A stretch of DNA of 64,000 nucleotides. It comes from Flavobacteriales bacterium. GTDB taxonomy: Bacteria > Bacteroidota > Bacteroidia > Flavobacteriales_E > Vicingaceae. Location: positions 1 through 64,000 of the forward strand of contig JAPHUD010000018.1 in assembly GCA_026196775.1 (NCBI GenBank). The letters run 5' to 3'. Made by a program: the position numbers and the translations under genes. The notes under the pieces were generated by a model. It saw nothing but the letters and a program-made list of their open reading frames with translations, ran no database searches and was not told where the DNA came from. Shown here one piece after another: positions 37,065 to 45,814 of the stretch; positions within the stretch are counted from its first letter, which is position 1, and each line of letters opens with the position of its first letter.

Positions 37065-38084
37065 TTAGTCTTGTTTTATAGCAGTTAAATTAGAAACACT
37101 ATCTTTAATTAATAAAAATACAAAAGTAAAAAGGAATGCAGACATCACTGAAATTAATACAATTATCATTCTTTTTGGAGAATGTTTTTTATCTGCAGGA
37201 GTTGCATAGTCTATTATAAATACATGCGACAGTTGGTTATTTGCATCTAATCGAGCTTCTTGTAGTTTAGAAAATAGAAAAGTAAGTTGTTTTTTTTCTA
37301 AAAATATTCTGTCTCTTAAATTTAAAAAAGTAGTACCATACTTAGAAAAAACAGATAGTTTCTCCTCTAATGCTTTAATAGCACTAGTTTTGTTTTGTAA
37401 TATTGCTATGGATAATTGTTCGGTATATCTTTCAATCTGAGTTTCATAATCCATTATGCCATAACTCATTAAAATTCTTAAAGAATCTTCCATAACACTT
37501 ATGTGCTCAACTTGTTCATTATATTTTTCTTGCACCAAAGTGAGTGCTTTTTGGGAAGTTTTTCTCTGCATGTCGTTTTTAACAGTATCTATTAAAAAAG
37601 CAATTTCATTGGCAATTTTGGCAGCCATTTCTGGTGATTTATCTAATACTTCAATTTCTACTGCAGAAAACTTAGTGATGTTAAAAGTTATATTTCCTTG
37701 AAAGACTTCTATTAGTTTTGCTTTCCATTTTGGTTGGAGTGTATCAATATTATAGTATGTTATTAAGTTTAAATTTTGAACGGTTCTGTTTCTAATTTGA
37801 TCAGATTTAAGGATTTGAAGTGTTTGTTCTGCTTCTTCTTTTTCACCAAACTTCAAAATATCATCTCTAACAGGGATAGTTCCTATTAGAGGCTTGGAAA
37901 TTGAATTATTCGTGCTAGGAAATAATGTGACTGTAGATTTGTACATATCTGTCATTAGTAGCGATACTACTACAGAAACAATAAATGCAATTATACTTAC
38001 AATGATTAATGGTTTTCTCCATTTAAACATTAAAACCAATAGGTTTTGGTTGTTGAGAAAGTCTGTAGATCTTTTATCGTTCAA
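37065..38084 (-). CDS. Wzz-like chain-length determinant protein
   Basis: The 339-residue protein has two membrane helices (about 25-46 and 305-325) flanking a periplasmic coiled-coil domain. FPSTNNS and IDYATPADKKHSPKR at the second helix are typical of Wzz/polysaccharide co-polymerases. Such proteins set O-antigen or EPS chain length, often with the adjacent polymerase. The start is TTG because a stop lies five codons upstream and no ATG intervenes. It appears to head the wzz-ligase-kynU-TPR/SpoIIE-kmo unit, with a TATTTTTG -7 box 26 bases upstream. Confidence 0.85.
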   Translation of the reverse strand: MNDKRSTDFLNNQNLLVLMFKWRKPLIIVSIIAFIVSVVVSLLMTDMYKSTVTLFPSTNNSISKPLIGTIPVRDDILKFGEKEEAEQTLQILKSDQIRNRTVQNLNLITYYNIDTLQPKWKAKLIEVFQGNITFNITKFSAVEIEVLDKSPEMAAKIANEIAFLIDTVKNDMQRKTSQKALTLVQEKYNEQVEHISVMEDSLRILMSYGIMDYETQIERYTEQLSIAILQNKTSAIKALEEKLSVFSKYGTTFLNLRDRIFLEKKQLTFLFSKLQEARLDANNQLSHVFIIDYATPADKKHSPKRMIIVLISVMSAFLFTFVFLLIKDSVSNLTAIKQD

Positions 38085-38110
38085 TTTGATTTCGGTTTAA
38101 AAATTAAGGT

Positions 38111-38118
38111 CAAAAATA
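38111..38118 (-). promoter_or_regulatory. -7 box TATTTTTG of the wzz-kyn unit
   Basis: On the minus strand TATTTTTG matches TAnnTTTG, 26 bases before the TTG start of the Wzz-like gene. No good -33 TTG was seen. Confidence 0.4.
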
Positions 38119-38160
38119 CCTAATTTATTTTGAATGTTGAATAACTTAAAAGCATAGAGA

Positions 38161-39063
38161 TTAATTGTAAGTAATATATTCTTTTAATTCTTCAACATCA
38201 AAAAACTCACCTGTCCATTTTTTTCTTACAATACTTTCTTCAATGTAATAAATGGAAGGTAGAGTACCTCCACTATATTTAAAAAAAACATCATCAGTCA
38301 TCCATAGTATTGGATAGTTTAATACTGTAGATTCAATGAATTCATTTAATTTTTCTTCTTTTTTAGAAGCGATAACAATAATTATATTATTAACATTATT
38401 TTTTTTATTTAAATAAGAGAGTTTATGAGCAGCATTTTTACAGTGAGGACAACTAGCACTAAAAAATACCAATATTTTCTTGCCTGAAGTAAAATCTATT
38501 GATGTATTAGTTTGATAAAAAGTTTGAGGTAATCCAGACCAATCAACTGATTTGTTTAAAGACTTTGAAGGAACATTTTGAAGTCCAACCCTATTAAGTA
38601 GAAAAGTAGCTACAAAAGAAGTGATTAAAAGACCAATAACAAAAAGCCATTTTTTAGGTAGCCAATCTTTTTTAGGGATTACAAATAAGATTAACATTAA
38701 AACAATGTTTTTTATTAAAGAACTTAGTGGAGAAAGAGCGATAAGTTGACCGAAACAACCGCAATCAGAAATGTTTCCTTTGGTAAATAGTAAAAACACA
38801 AGGTAAACACTAAATACTAACAACATTGATTGGGCTAAGTAGTATATTAGTTTATTTGCCCAAAGGCTAATTAAAATAGAAATTCCAATAAAAATCTCAA
38901 AGGCTATTATAGTTCTAGCAATAAATGGAGCTAATATCCAATTTGTTATTCCTAAGTCTATAAAAACTACCTCAAACGGCTCTATAGGGAAGAGTTTGCT
39001 TATTCCAGAGAGAATGAATACTCCAGCAGCTAAAAATTGTAGTATAAAAAATAATATTTTCAT
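38161..39063 (-). CDS. MauE/DoxX-type membrane protein fused to a thioredoxin domain
   Basis: The start is the ATG at 39063 (300 residues); a TTG at 39075 adds four residues. The N-terminal half is a MauE-like four-helix membrane domain with the motif SDCGCFG (near residue 100). A linker and the thioredoxin-like domain follow (about 180-300, active site FFSASCPHCKNAA). The layout suggests a pathway that passes electrons from the membrane Cys pair to an exported CPHC site, so disulfide formation or reduction outside the cytoplasm is likely. Its substrate is not known. Confidence 0.82.
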   Translation of the reverse strand: MKILFFILQFLAAGVFILSGISKLFPIEPFEVVFIDLGITNWILAPFIARTIIAFEIFIGISILISLWANKLIYYLAQSMLLVFSVYLVFLLFTKGNISDCGCFGQLIALSPLSSLIKNIVLMLILFVIPKKDWLPKKWLFVIGLLITSFVATFLLNRVGLQNVPSKSLNKSVDWSGLPQTFYQTNTSIDFTSGKKILVFFSASCPHCKNAAHKLSYLNKKNNVNNIIIVIASKKEEKLNEFIESTVLNYPILWMTDDVFFKYSGGTLPSIYYIEESIVRKKWTGEFFDVEELKEYITYN

Positions 39064-39144
39064 GTCTTTGAGCAATTTATACTTTATTCGTCATATTGAA
39101 TCAGTAATAATCAATCCTTATATTAGTTTTTTTAGATAAAAAAA

Positions 39145-39171
39145 TATCCTACTATAAGATATAGTAGGATA
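39145..39171 (-). terminator. Terminator after the Cys-rich lipoprotein gene
   Basis: An 11-bp stem (39145-39155 with 39161-39171) with a 5-base loop is followed on the minus strand by a run of T. It lies just 3' of the 60-residue lipoprotein gene. Confidence 0.8.
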
Positions 39172-39200
39172 AGATTTTAAGATGATTAAAAGAATAAAGA

Positions 39201-39383
39201 TTACTCAACTTTACAGTCAGCACCTAAAGCTTTTAAGCTATCACAAGTTTCTTTTACGTTACAATCGCAATCATCTTCGTCAAAAGAGTCAGCACCTGTA
39301 CATTTACATTCTTCTTTAGAACATGAAGTAGTAGTAAAAGCTACACCACCTACAACTAAAAGAGTTAAAAATAATTTTTTCAT
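39201..39383 (-). CDS. Small cysteine-rich lipoprotein, 60 aa
   Basis: A lipoprotein signal (MKKLFLTLLVVGGVAFTTTS, lipid Cys21) is followed by a mature part of 40 residues with six further Cys (CKC, CDC, CDSLKALGADC). The rest is acidic. The cysteines may form disulfides or bind metal. It lies between two terminators, next to the MauE-thioredoxin fusion, so a functional link is possible but unproven. I do not recognise a characterised family. Confidence 0.65.
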   Translation of the reverse strand: MKKLFLTLLVVGGVAFTTTSCSKEECKCTGADSFDEDDCDCNVKETCDSLKALGADCKVE

Positions 39384-39447
39384 AATAAATAGTTAAATGT
39401 TAATAAAAATTTTGGCTAAAGTATAAATAATAATTGTAAAAAAAAAA

Positions 39448-39473
39448 CTTCCTAACGTTTTAGTGTTAGGAAG
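39448..39473 (-). terminator. Terminator after the TPR/OmpA-like lipoprotein gene
   Basis: A 9-bp stem (39448-39456 with 39465-39473) with an 8-base loop is followed on the minus strand by nine T residues. It ends the 571-residue lipoprotein gene. Confidence 0.85.
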
Positions 39474-39503
39474 CTTTTTTTATTGAGAGTAGTTATAACT
39501 ATT

Positions 39504-41219
39504 TTAGTTCACAGCTGCTTGAAATTCAGCATCATCTCTGTATTTAATAAATTCAGCATCATCTTTAGCTTTTGCTTTTAATGAAGCATCTTTAGCAGTA
39601 GCAGATTTAAGGTTGTTAACCATCATTCCTTTATCCCCAGATCTTGCTCCAGCAATAGCTTTTAAGTAGTAAGCTAAGGCATCATCTTTATCGGCAGAGT
39701 TATCTATAGTTTGACCAATATTGTTATCTCCGTTAAGTAATTTAGCTAATGCAGCATTAAATGAATTAATACCTGAATAGTTAGCTACTGCAGCTGCATA
39801 ATCACCTTCTATAATATTAATAATTCCTTTGTTTTCTGCAACTTCTTTACCTGCACCGCTGGCTTTTCCGTAGTATTCTTTCGCAGTAGCATTGTCTCCA
39901 TTTAATCTTGCAATAACACCTAAGTTATTATTTACAATAGGAGTGCTTTCAATTGCATTTGCTTTTTCAAACTCAGTTTTAGCATCAGCTAATTTATTTT
40001 GAGAAACATATAAGTAACCTAAATTATTAGGACCTCTCCAATCGTTAGGAAATTTATTTACAAAACTTTTATAGATAGATTCTTTTTTAGCCATATCATT
40101 ATAAAGAGTAGCAGCATACAACATTTGCTCTGCATCTAATGAATCAATTTTAGTATCTACTAAAGTTTTAATTTCATCATCAGTTAAATTGTGGTGTTTC
40201 ATTACCAAGTTAACTTGAGATCTTCTTAAAACAGGAAGTACTTTTTTAGCAACTTCTTGGTAAGTAGCAGCTAAGTTTTTAATTTCTTCTTCTCTTTTAG
40301 TAACATCTGAATACTGCTCAAGAACTCTAATAATAAGTTCTTTGTCTTTAATGTCAGACTCTTGCATTAATTTTTTGAAACCTTCCCAGTCTTCACCTTT
40401 ACCTGTTTCTTTTGCAAACCCTTCAGGAATTTCAATTTTATGTTGTTTTAATAAAGCAATAATGCTTTTTGCAGCAGAAGCAGCTCTTTCATTTGCTAAG
40501 TTTTCGTTTTTACTAATTTCACCCTCAGGAGAAGCATAAGCATCAACTACTAAGCTATTGAATTCCATTTTAACATCTTCTTTCCATCCTTTTAATTTAG
40601 ATTTTAAGTCTTTGATGTCTTTATCATTCATTTCAGAACCTCTAACAACAGAGTTGTTTACTAAATAATGAATTTCAACATTATTGTTTTCTAAGTTGAA
40701 TTTTTCAAATTTATCAGCACCAATAATTGCTTTGTCGGCAGCCATAACTAACTTTGGAGTAATAATAGTTCCATCAGCCGCTTTTCTTGGGTCTAAATCT
40801 TTGGTTTTTGTTTTATATTCACCGCTAGCTCTTAATTCTAAAGTAGCTTTTTGCATTCCATCTTTATAAGGAATTTTAGCAGTATGAGAAAAACTTCCAC
40901 CTTTTTCGTAACTAATGGTTGTTCCTTCTGCTTCAGAATCTTCACCTTTTAATTTAAAAGCTTTAAACTCTTCAGTTCCTCCATCATATACAATAACAGG
41001 AGTAATAGTAGCAGACACTTTTTTATGAAAATATTTTGTAGGGAAGCTTCCATTAACAGAGATTTGAATACTATCTCCATGCATTTCCATAGGATTTGGA
41101 GTTACCTCGTAATTTACTTCGCCCTGTCTTTTTACCATCTTTGCTAGTGGGTTACAAGCAACAAATACTGTTGATGTAGCCACAAATAGAGAAAATAGTC
41201 TTAAATTGTTAGTTCTCAT
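39504..41219 (-). CDS. TPR lipoprotein with OmpA-like segment
   Basis: The 571-residue protein has a lipobox (signal to Cys22, TVFVAC). An N-terminal beta-rich domain (about 35-190) leads to an OmpA-like segment (about 195-280, SLVVDAYASPEGEISKNENLANERA). That is the pattern of peptidoglycan-associated domains that bear an ASPEG variant. TPR repeats follow (about 390-520, PNDWRGPNNLGYLYVSQ and VNNNLGVIARLNGDNATAKEYY). I recall similar lipoproteins in Bacteroidota but no assigned function. It likely anchors the outer membrane to peptidoglycan or an outer-membrane complex. It stands alone. Confidence 0.75.
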   Translation of the reverse strand: MRTNNLRLFSLFVATSTVFVACNPLAKMVKRQGEVNYEVTPNPMEMHGDSIQISVNGSFPTKYFHKKVSATITPVIVYDGGTEEFKAFKLKGEDSEAEGTTISYEKGGSFSHTAKIPYKDGMQKATLELRASGEYKTKTKDLDPRKAADGTIITPKLVMAADKAIIGADKFEKFNLENNNVEIHYLVNNSVVRGSEMNDKDIKDLKSKLKGWKEDVKMEFNSLVVDAYASPEGEISKNENLANERAASAAKSIIALLKQHKIEIPEGFAKETGKGEDWEGFKKLMQESDIKDKELIIRVLEQYSDVTKREEEIKNLAATYQEVAKKVLPVLRRSQVNLVMKHHNLTDDEIKTLVDTKIDSLDAEQMLYAATLYNDMAKKESIYKSFVNKFPNDWRGPNNLGYLYVSQNKLADAKTEFEKANAIESTPIVNNNLGVIARLNGDNATAKEYYGKASGAGKEVAENKGIINIIEGDYAAAVANYSGINSFNAALAKLLNGDNNIGQTIDNSADKDDALAYYLKAIAGARSGDKGMMVNNLKSATAKDASLKAKAKDDAEFIKYRDDAEFQAAVN

Positions 41220-41320
41220 TTTTAATTATTTAAGTTTAATTAATTTAGTTTTCGTGATGCAATATTAACTAATGTTTTTCACAAAAAAAAAACTATTTCT
41301 TATAAATATTCTTAGTTAAC

Positions 41321-41824
41321 CTAATATTTAAAGACTTTTAAATCATCACTACATTCATTTTTTAGGTATTTAATGCTTTTATTTAGAATAGGATGTATAA
41401 AATCAGGTATGATTTCGGTTAGGGGATGTAATATGAAATTCCTTTCAGATATTCTTGGATGGGGTATTTGTAGGTTTTCTGTTTGGATTATTTCAGAGTT
41501 AAAAAAAAGTAAATCGATATCTATAGTTCTTTCTCTCCATCGCTTCATTCTTTTGCGTCCTAGCTCCATTTCAATTGCTAAACACTTTTCCAATATAGTT
41601 TCAGGGGAAAGTTTTGTTTCCACAATAATCACTTGGTTTAAGAAATCAGCTTGATTTTCTACCCCCCAAGCTTGGGTTTGATATATTGATGACTCTTTTA
41701 TGATTGATCCAACTTCTTGAGTAATTATGTTTTTAGCGGATAAAAATGTTTTTTTTATATCCCCCTGATTACCACCAAGAGATAATATTAATTGATTTGA
41801 ATTATTTTTTTTTCCACTCATCAT
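41321..41824 (-). CDS. folK: 2-amino-4-hydroxy-6-hydroxymethyldihydropteridine pyrophosphokinase
   Basis: The 167-residue HPPK transfers pyrophosphate from ATP to 6-hydroxymethyl-dihydropterin in folate synthesis. The N-terminal LSLGGNQGD motif is followed by QTQAWGVENQADFLN and RERTIDIDLLFF with the conserved Arg and Asp residues. HPRISERNFILHPLTEI completes the family pattern. It is divergent from sppA, 132 bases apart. Confidence 0.95.
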   Translation of the reverse strand: MMSGKKNNSNQLILSLGGNQGDIKKTFLSAKNIITQEVGSIIKESSIYQTQAWGVENQADFLNQVIIVETKLSPETILEKCLAIEMELGRKRMKRWRERTIDIDLLFFNSEIIQTENLQIPHPRISERNFILHPLTEIIPDFIHPILNKSIKYLKNECSDDLKVFKY

Positions 41825-41855
41825 TTTTTCTTACCACTAGTGTATTTTATATCTT

Positions 41856-41882
41856 TTGTTATTTAAAAGGAATATACATTTG
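41856..41882 (+). promoter_or_regulatory. Promoter TTG-N16-TACATTTG of sppA
   Basis: TTG (41856-41858) and TACATTTG (41875-41882) lie 16 bases apart in the folK-sppA divergent gap. The predicted leader before the ATG at 41957 is about 70 bases. Confidence 0.5.
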
Positions 41883-41956
41883 TATTTAATGTTGACAAAA
41901 GTAATTAAATCAACATCAATTAATTTGTAACTTAAACCATATAAAAAAATAAAACG

Positions 41957-43753
41957 ATGAAACAGTTTTTTAAAATTATGTTAGCTTCCATTGCAGCAAT
42001 GATAGTAATGGGTGCTTTGTTTTTCTTTATTACTTTTGGAATTATAGGAAGTTTAATTTCTTCAGCCGAATCGGATAAGGAAGTAAAAATTAAAGATAAT
42101 TCAGTAATGCATATTAAGTTTACTGAACCAATTCCGGATAGAACTTCAGACAATCCGTTTGAAAATTTTGATTTTGGAAAAATGCAACCTTCCAAACAAT
42201 TAGGATTAGATAAAATTCTAAAAACCATAGAAAAAGCGAAAACCGATGACAGAATTAAAGGAATTTATTTAGATTTAAATGTGGTAAATGGTGGAATGGC
42301 TACTATTGAAGAGATTAGAAATGCTTTGGAAGGTTTTAAATCTACTGGAAAATGGATAGTAAGTTATTCAGAAATTTATACTCAAAAAGGATATTATTTA
42401 GCATCAGTTGCAGATAAAATTTATTTGAATCCTGCCGGAATGATGGAATTAAGAGGTTTGTCTTCTGAATTGATGTTCTTTAAAAATGCTTTAGCTAAGT
42501 TAGATGTTGATATGCAAGTTATTCGTCATGGTAAGTTTAAAAGTGCAGTTGAACCATTTATGTTAGAAAAAATGAGTGAATCTAACAGAAATCAAATGCA
42601 GTTAATTTTAAATACTACTTGGGGAAGCATGTTGGAAAAAGTTGCAGCATCAAGAAAAATAAGTATTGAAAAAATTAATGAATTAGCTGATGGAATTAAA
42701 ATTCAGAAGGCTATAGATGCTAAAAATGAAGGTTTTGTTGATGAAATAATGTACAAAGATGAGCTATTAGATATGTTTAAAGAAAAATTAGAAGTGGCTA
42801 CTTATGAAGATATTAATTTTATTGAATTAGCTAAGTATTTATCAGCAAGTAAAGATCCATTAAAAGAATTAAAAGAAAAAACATCTGAACCAAGCTCTAA
42901 TCAGATAGCAGTTGTATATGCAAGTGGAGATATTGTTAGTGGTAAAGGAGAAAAAGATCAAATGGGGTCTGAAACAATTTCTAAAGCAATTAGAGAAGCT
43001 CGTTTAGATAGTAATGTTAAAGCAATTGTTTTAAGAGTAAACTCTCCAGGAGGAAGTGCAATGGCTTCTGATGTTATGTGGAGAGAAGTAATTTTGGCTA
43101 AAAAAGTAAAACCTGTTGTAGTTTCTATGGGGAATGTGGCTGCATCTGGTGGGTATTATATTTCTTGTGCAGCTGATAAAATTGTTGCCGATGAAAAAAC
43201 AATTACCGGTTCAATAGGTGTTTTTGGTTTAATTCCTAATGCACAGGGATTTTTCAATAATAAATTAGGAATTACTTTTGATACAGTTAAAACTAATACT
43301 CATGCTGATATGTTAACCATCTTCAGACCATTAACCCAAGAAGAAAAAGATATTATTCAAATTGGAGTTGAAAATATTTACGATGATTTTATTACTAAAG
43401 TAGCCGAAGGTAGAGGAATGACTAAAGAACAAGTGGACTCTATTGGACAAGGAAGAGTTTGGACGGGTATTGATGCTAAAAAGATTGGTTTAGTAGATGA
43501 AATAGGAGGTATTAACAAAGCCATTGAAATAGCTCAGAGTTTAGCAAAAATGGAAGATTTTACTTTAACAGCATATCCAAAAGCTGAGAAAAACCCGTTT
43601 AATGAGTTATTAATTACGTTGTCAGGAGATATGGAAGCTTATTTTATGAAAAAACAAATGGGTGAGGGGTATAAATACTTCCGAGCTGTTGAAAGACTAT
43701 CTACTCAGCAAGGAATTTTAGCTAGAATGCCTTATGAAATAGAGATTCATTAA
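41957..43753 (+). CDS. sppA: Signal peptide peptidase SppA, 67K type
   Basis: The 598-residue membrane peptidase degrades cleaved signal peptides and membrane debris. An N-terminal membrane helix (MLASIAAMIVMGALFFFITFG) is followed by two tandem ClpP-like domains. The catalytic Lys K193 (RHGKFKSAVEPF) sits in the first domain and the Ser S397 (GNVAASGGYYIS) in the second, as in E. coli SppA. VNSPGGSA is intact. The long form is normal for Gram-negatives. It ends at a terminator shared with the next region. Confidence 0.95.
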   Translation: MKQFFKIMLASIAAMIVMGALFFFITFGIIGSLISSAESDKEVKIKDNSVMHIKFTEPIPDRTSDNPFENFDFGKMQPSKQLGLDKILKTIEKAKTDDRIKGIYLDLNVVNGGMATIEEIRNALEGFKSTGKWIVSYSEIYTQKGYYLASVADKIYLNPAGMMELRGLSSELMFFKNALAKLDVDMQVIRHGKFKSAVEPFMLEKMSESNRNQMQLILNTTWGSMLEKVAASRKISIEKINELADGIKIQKAIDAKNEGFVDEIMYKDELLDMFKEKLEVATYEDINFIELAKYLSASKDPLKELKEKTSEPSSNQIAVVYASGDIVSGKGEKDQMGSETISKAIREARLDSNVKAIVLRVNSPGGSAMASDVMWREVILAKKVKPVVVSMGNVAASGGYYISCAADKIVADEKTITGSIGVFGLIPNAQGFFNNKLGITFDTVKTNTHADMLTIFRPLTQEEKDIIQIGVENIYDDFITKVAEGRGMTKEQVDSIGQGRVWTGIDAKKIGLVDEIGGINKAIEIAQSLAKMEDFTLTAYPKAEKNPFNELLITLSGDMEAYFMKKQMGEGYKYFRAVERLSTQQGILARMPYEIEIH

Positions 43754-43780
43754 GTAAATAATTATTTGTTTATCAAAAGG

Positions 43781-43803
43781 TAGCCACTGAATTTCAGTGG
43801 CTA
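43781..43803 (+). terminator. Terminator after sppA
   Basis: A 9-bp stem TAGCCACTG/CAGTGGCTA (43781-43803) with a 5-base loop is followed by TTTTTTATTT on the plus strand. It separates sppA from the convergent GT-C/TPR gene. Confidence 0.8.
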
Positions 43804-43807
43804 TTTT

Positions 43808-45787
43808 TTATTTACACAATTCAAAATACTGCTGAGCCCTCTCTAAATTACCTGAACTTACTAATAGAGAATGAATATGGGCACAAAGTTGCTTGTCGTT
43901 CGTATCAAGCTGAAAAGCTTTTTCAAAATAATAAATGGTAAATTGACTTCCGTTAGGTATAAGTGAGTATAAGTTAGCTAAACTGATAAAATAGACTTTA
44001 GATTCAGGAATTTTTTCTTTTAACTTTTCCAACAATTGTATAGCATATCCTGCTTTATTGGCGTCTCTAGCAATGTTCATCAATTTTTCGTAGGTTGCTA
44101 AGTTTTCAGGAGTTAGTTCTATTACTTTAGCGTAATGTCTTAAAGCTAAATCGTCCTTACCGAGTTTATTATAAGAAAATGCTAAATTAGTATGTGCTTC
44201 TACATAGCTAGAGTCCATTGTTACGGCTTTAGAACAATAATAAATAGCTTTCTCATAGTCTTGTAAAAAATTCACATAAACAGAGCCCAAATTGTTAATA
44301 GAAGTTAGGTAAGTGGAATCAATTCTTAAAGCTTCATTATAGTGATGAATAATTTTTTTAATATCGGTTGATACTTGGGGATTGTTTGGGGTGCTTCTAT
44401 ATTTGTTAGCAACTTTAGGGTACAAGGTATTAGCAATTAAAGCATGTGCTTTTGCAGATTCTGTTAGGTGTTCAATATCATTTTCATAGAGTGTTAATTT
44501 ATCATGCCAATCTGGGTTTCTGATAATTGTTCTGGCAGAATAAGCTATGGAAATAACGCTAAAAACAAGTAAAAAAGTAGCAGGTAGTTTCACACCAATT
44601 GTTTCGGAATCAATATCAATTTTAAATATTTTGAGTAATAAAAAACCAACGACTATACAAAAACCTATAGAAAAAATATAAGTAAACCTGTCTGCCACTA
44701 TTCCTACAATAGGAAAAAATAGATTAATTACTCCAAGCATTACTCCAAACCAAATCACTATTCCTAATCCGATTACATTTCTTTTCAAAAATTGAATGAA
44801 CCCATAAATACCAAGAGGAATAAAAAAGATAATGGCTGCCCAAACTTGCCAATTGGAGAAAGTTGCCATTGGTATTTGATTGTATCCATAATAAAAAGAA
44901 AGGTTGACAGGAAAAATTAACATTTCTAAATAAAACCAAGAGGAGTATAAACCGACCAAAACTCTATCTAAAAAATTACCTTCATAAACTAATGGGTTTT
45001 CAAAATACAATAATTCACGATTAGCTGTACCACTTAATAAACCTTGTTTAATAGAAATAAAAATTGCTATAGCAAAACATAATGAAAGTAATATGATACC
45101 ACTTTTTTTTAAATCAGCTTTTATAAAATAAAGGACAATAGGCAATAAGCCTAAAATTGCCATGGCATTTCTTTTTGATAAAAATGCAAAAATAGTAGCT
45201 AATACAGCGAATAGTATGTATCTTAATTGGTTAGTGTTAAAGTATTTTATAAAATAAATTAAGGATAAAATTACACCCAACAACATAAAGAGTTCGTCTC
45301 TACTTTTAATATTAGCTACTGGTTCCGTATGTAAGGGATGGATTAAAAATAATGTTGTTATTAACAGTGGAAGTAAAACATTGTATTCTTTAAAAATGTT
45401 TTGGAGTAATGAAAAGAGTAATATACAAGTAAGTATGTATAGTAATAGATTAATAAAGTGACTGATGTTCGCTTGGGTTAATAAGTCATTTTTTTCTTTT
45501 TCTTGTTTAGTTTGGCTGGCAGGTAATTTCCCAAAAAGTTGTTTTTCTATAGCAAAAGAGGAAGTTACTATTGGTCGATATTCGTATTCTTGTTTTCCTG
45601 ATGCATATCTTGATTTAAAAATTTGAGGGATAGCTTTTACACCGTGAGACACTAATATGTTATCTGCTACCATGTCATCATCTAGTGCATATTCATTGTT
45701 AAGACTGTTTCCGTAAAGAATAAAAGCTAAAACAGTAAAAAAGATATAAATCTTTCGGTTAGTAATTATGGATAAATTTAGTTTCAT
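43808..45787 (-). CDS. GT-C/TPR membrane protein (TMTC-like), copy 1
   Basis: The 659-residue protein has about eleven membrane helices and a C-terminal TPR region (about 440-650). The first luminal loop begins ALDDD (A34-D38), the acidic motif of GT-C mannosyltransferases, and EYRPIV, HFINLLLY and PLHTEPVANIKSRDE follow. This matches the TMTC/DUF1736 family, some members of which O-mannosylate proteins. It may move a sugar from a polyprenyl donor to an exported acceptor. It is the last gene of the 51.8-43.8 kb operon and has a paralogue at 60.9 kb. Confidence 0.82.
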   Translation of the reverse strand: MKLNLSIITNRKIYIFFTVLAFILYGNSLNNEYALDDDMVADNILVSHGVKAIPQIFKSRYASGKQEYEYRPIVTSSFAIEKQLFGKLPASQTKQEKEKNDLLTQANISHFINLLLYILTCILLFSLLQNIFKEYNVLLPLLITTLFLIHPLHTEPVANIKSRDELFMLLGVILSLIYFIKYFNTNQLRYILFAVLATIFAFLSKRNAMAILGLLPIVLYFIKADLKKSGIILLSLCFAIAIFISIKQGLLSGTANRELLYFENPLVYEGNFLDRVLVGLYSSWFYLEMLIFPVNLSFYYGYNQIPMATFSNWQVWAAIIFFIPLGIYGFIQFLKRNVIGLGIVIWFGVMLGVINLFFPIVGIVADRFTYIFSIGFCIVVGFLLLKIFKIDIDSETIGVKLPATFLLVFSVISIAYSARTIIRNPDWHDKLTLYENDIEHLTESAKAHALIANTLYPKVANKYRSTPNNPQVSTDIKKIIHHYNEALRIDSTYLTSINNLGSVYVNFLQDYEKAIYYCSKAVTMDSSYVEAHTNLAFSYNKLGKDDLALRHYAKVIELTPENLATYEKLMNIARDANKAGYAIQLLEKLKEKIPESKVYFISLANLYSLIPNGSQFTIYYFEKAFQLDTNDKQLCAHIHSLLVSSGNLERAQQYFELCK

Positions 45788-45814
45788 TATAGGTTAAAAG
45801 TAAAAGTAAATTTT

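Noticed and set aside
41373-41654. Plus-strand reading frame opposite folK
   Set aside because: It is an antisense shadow of a conserved enzyme gene with no own features.
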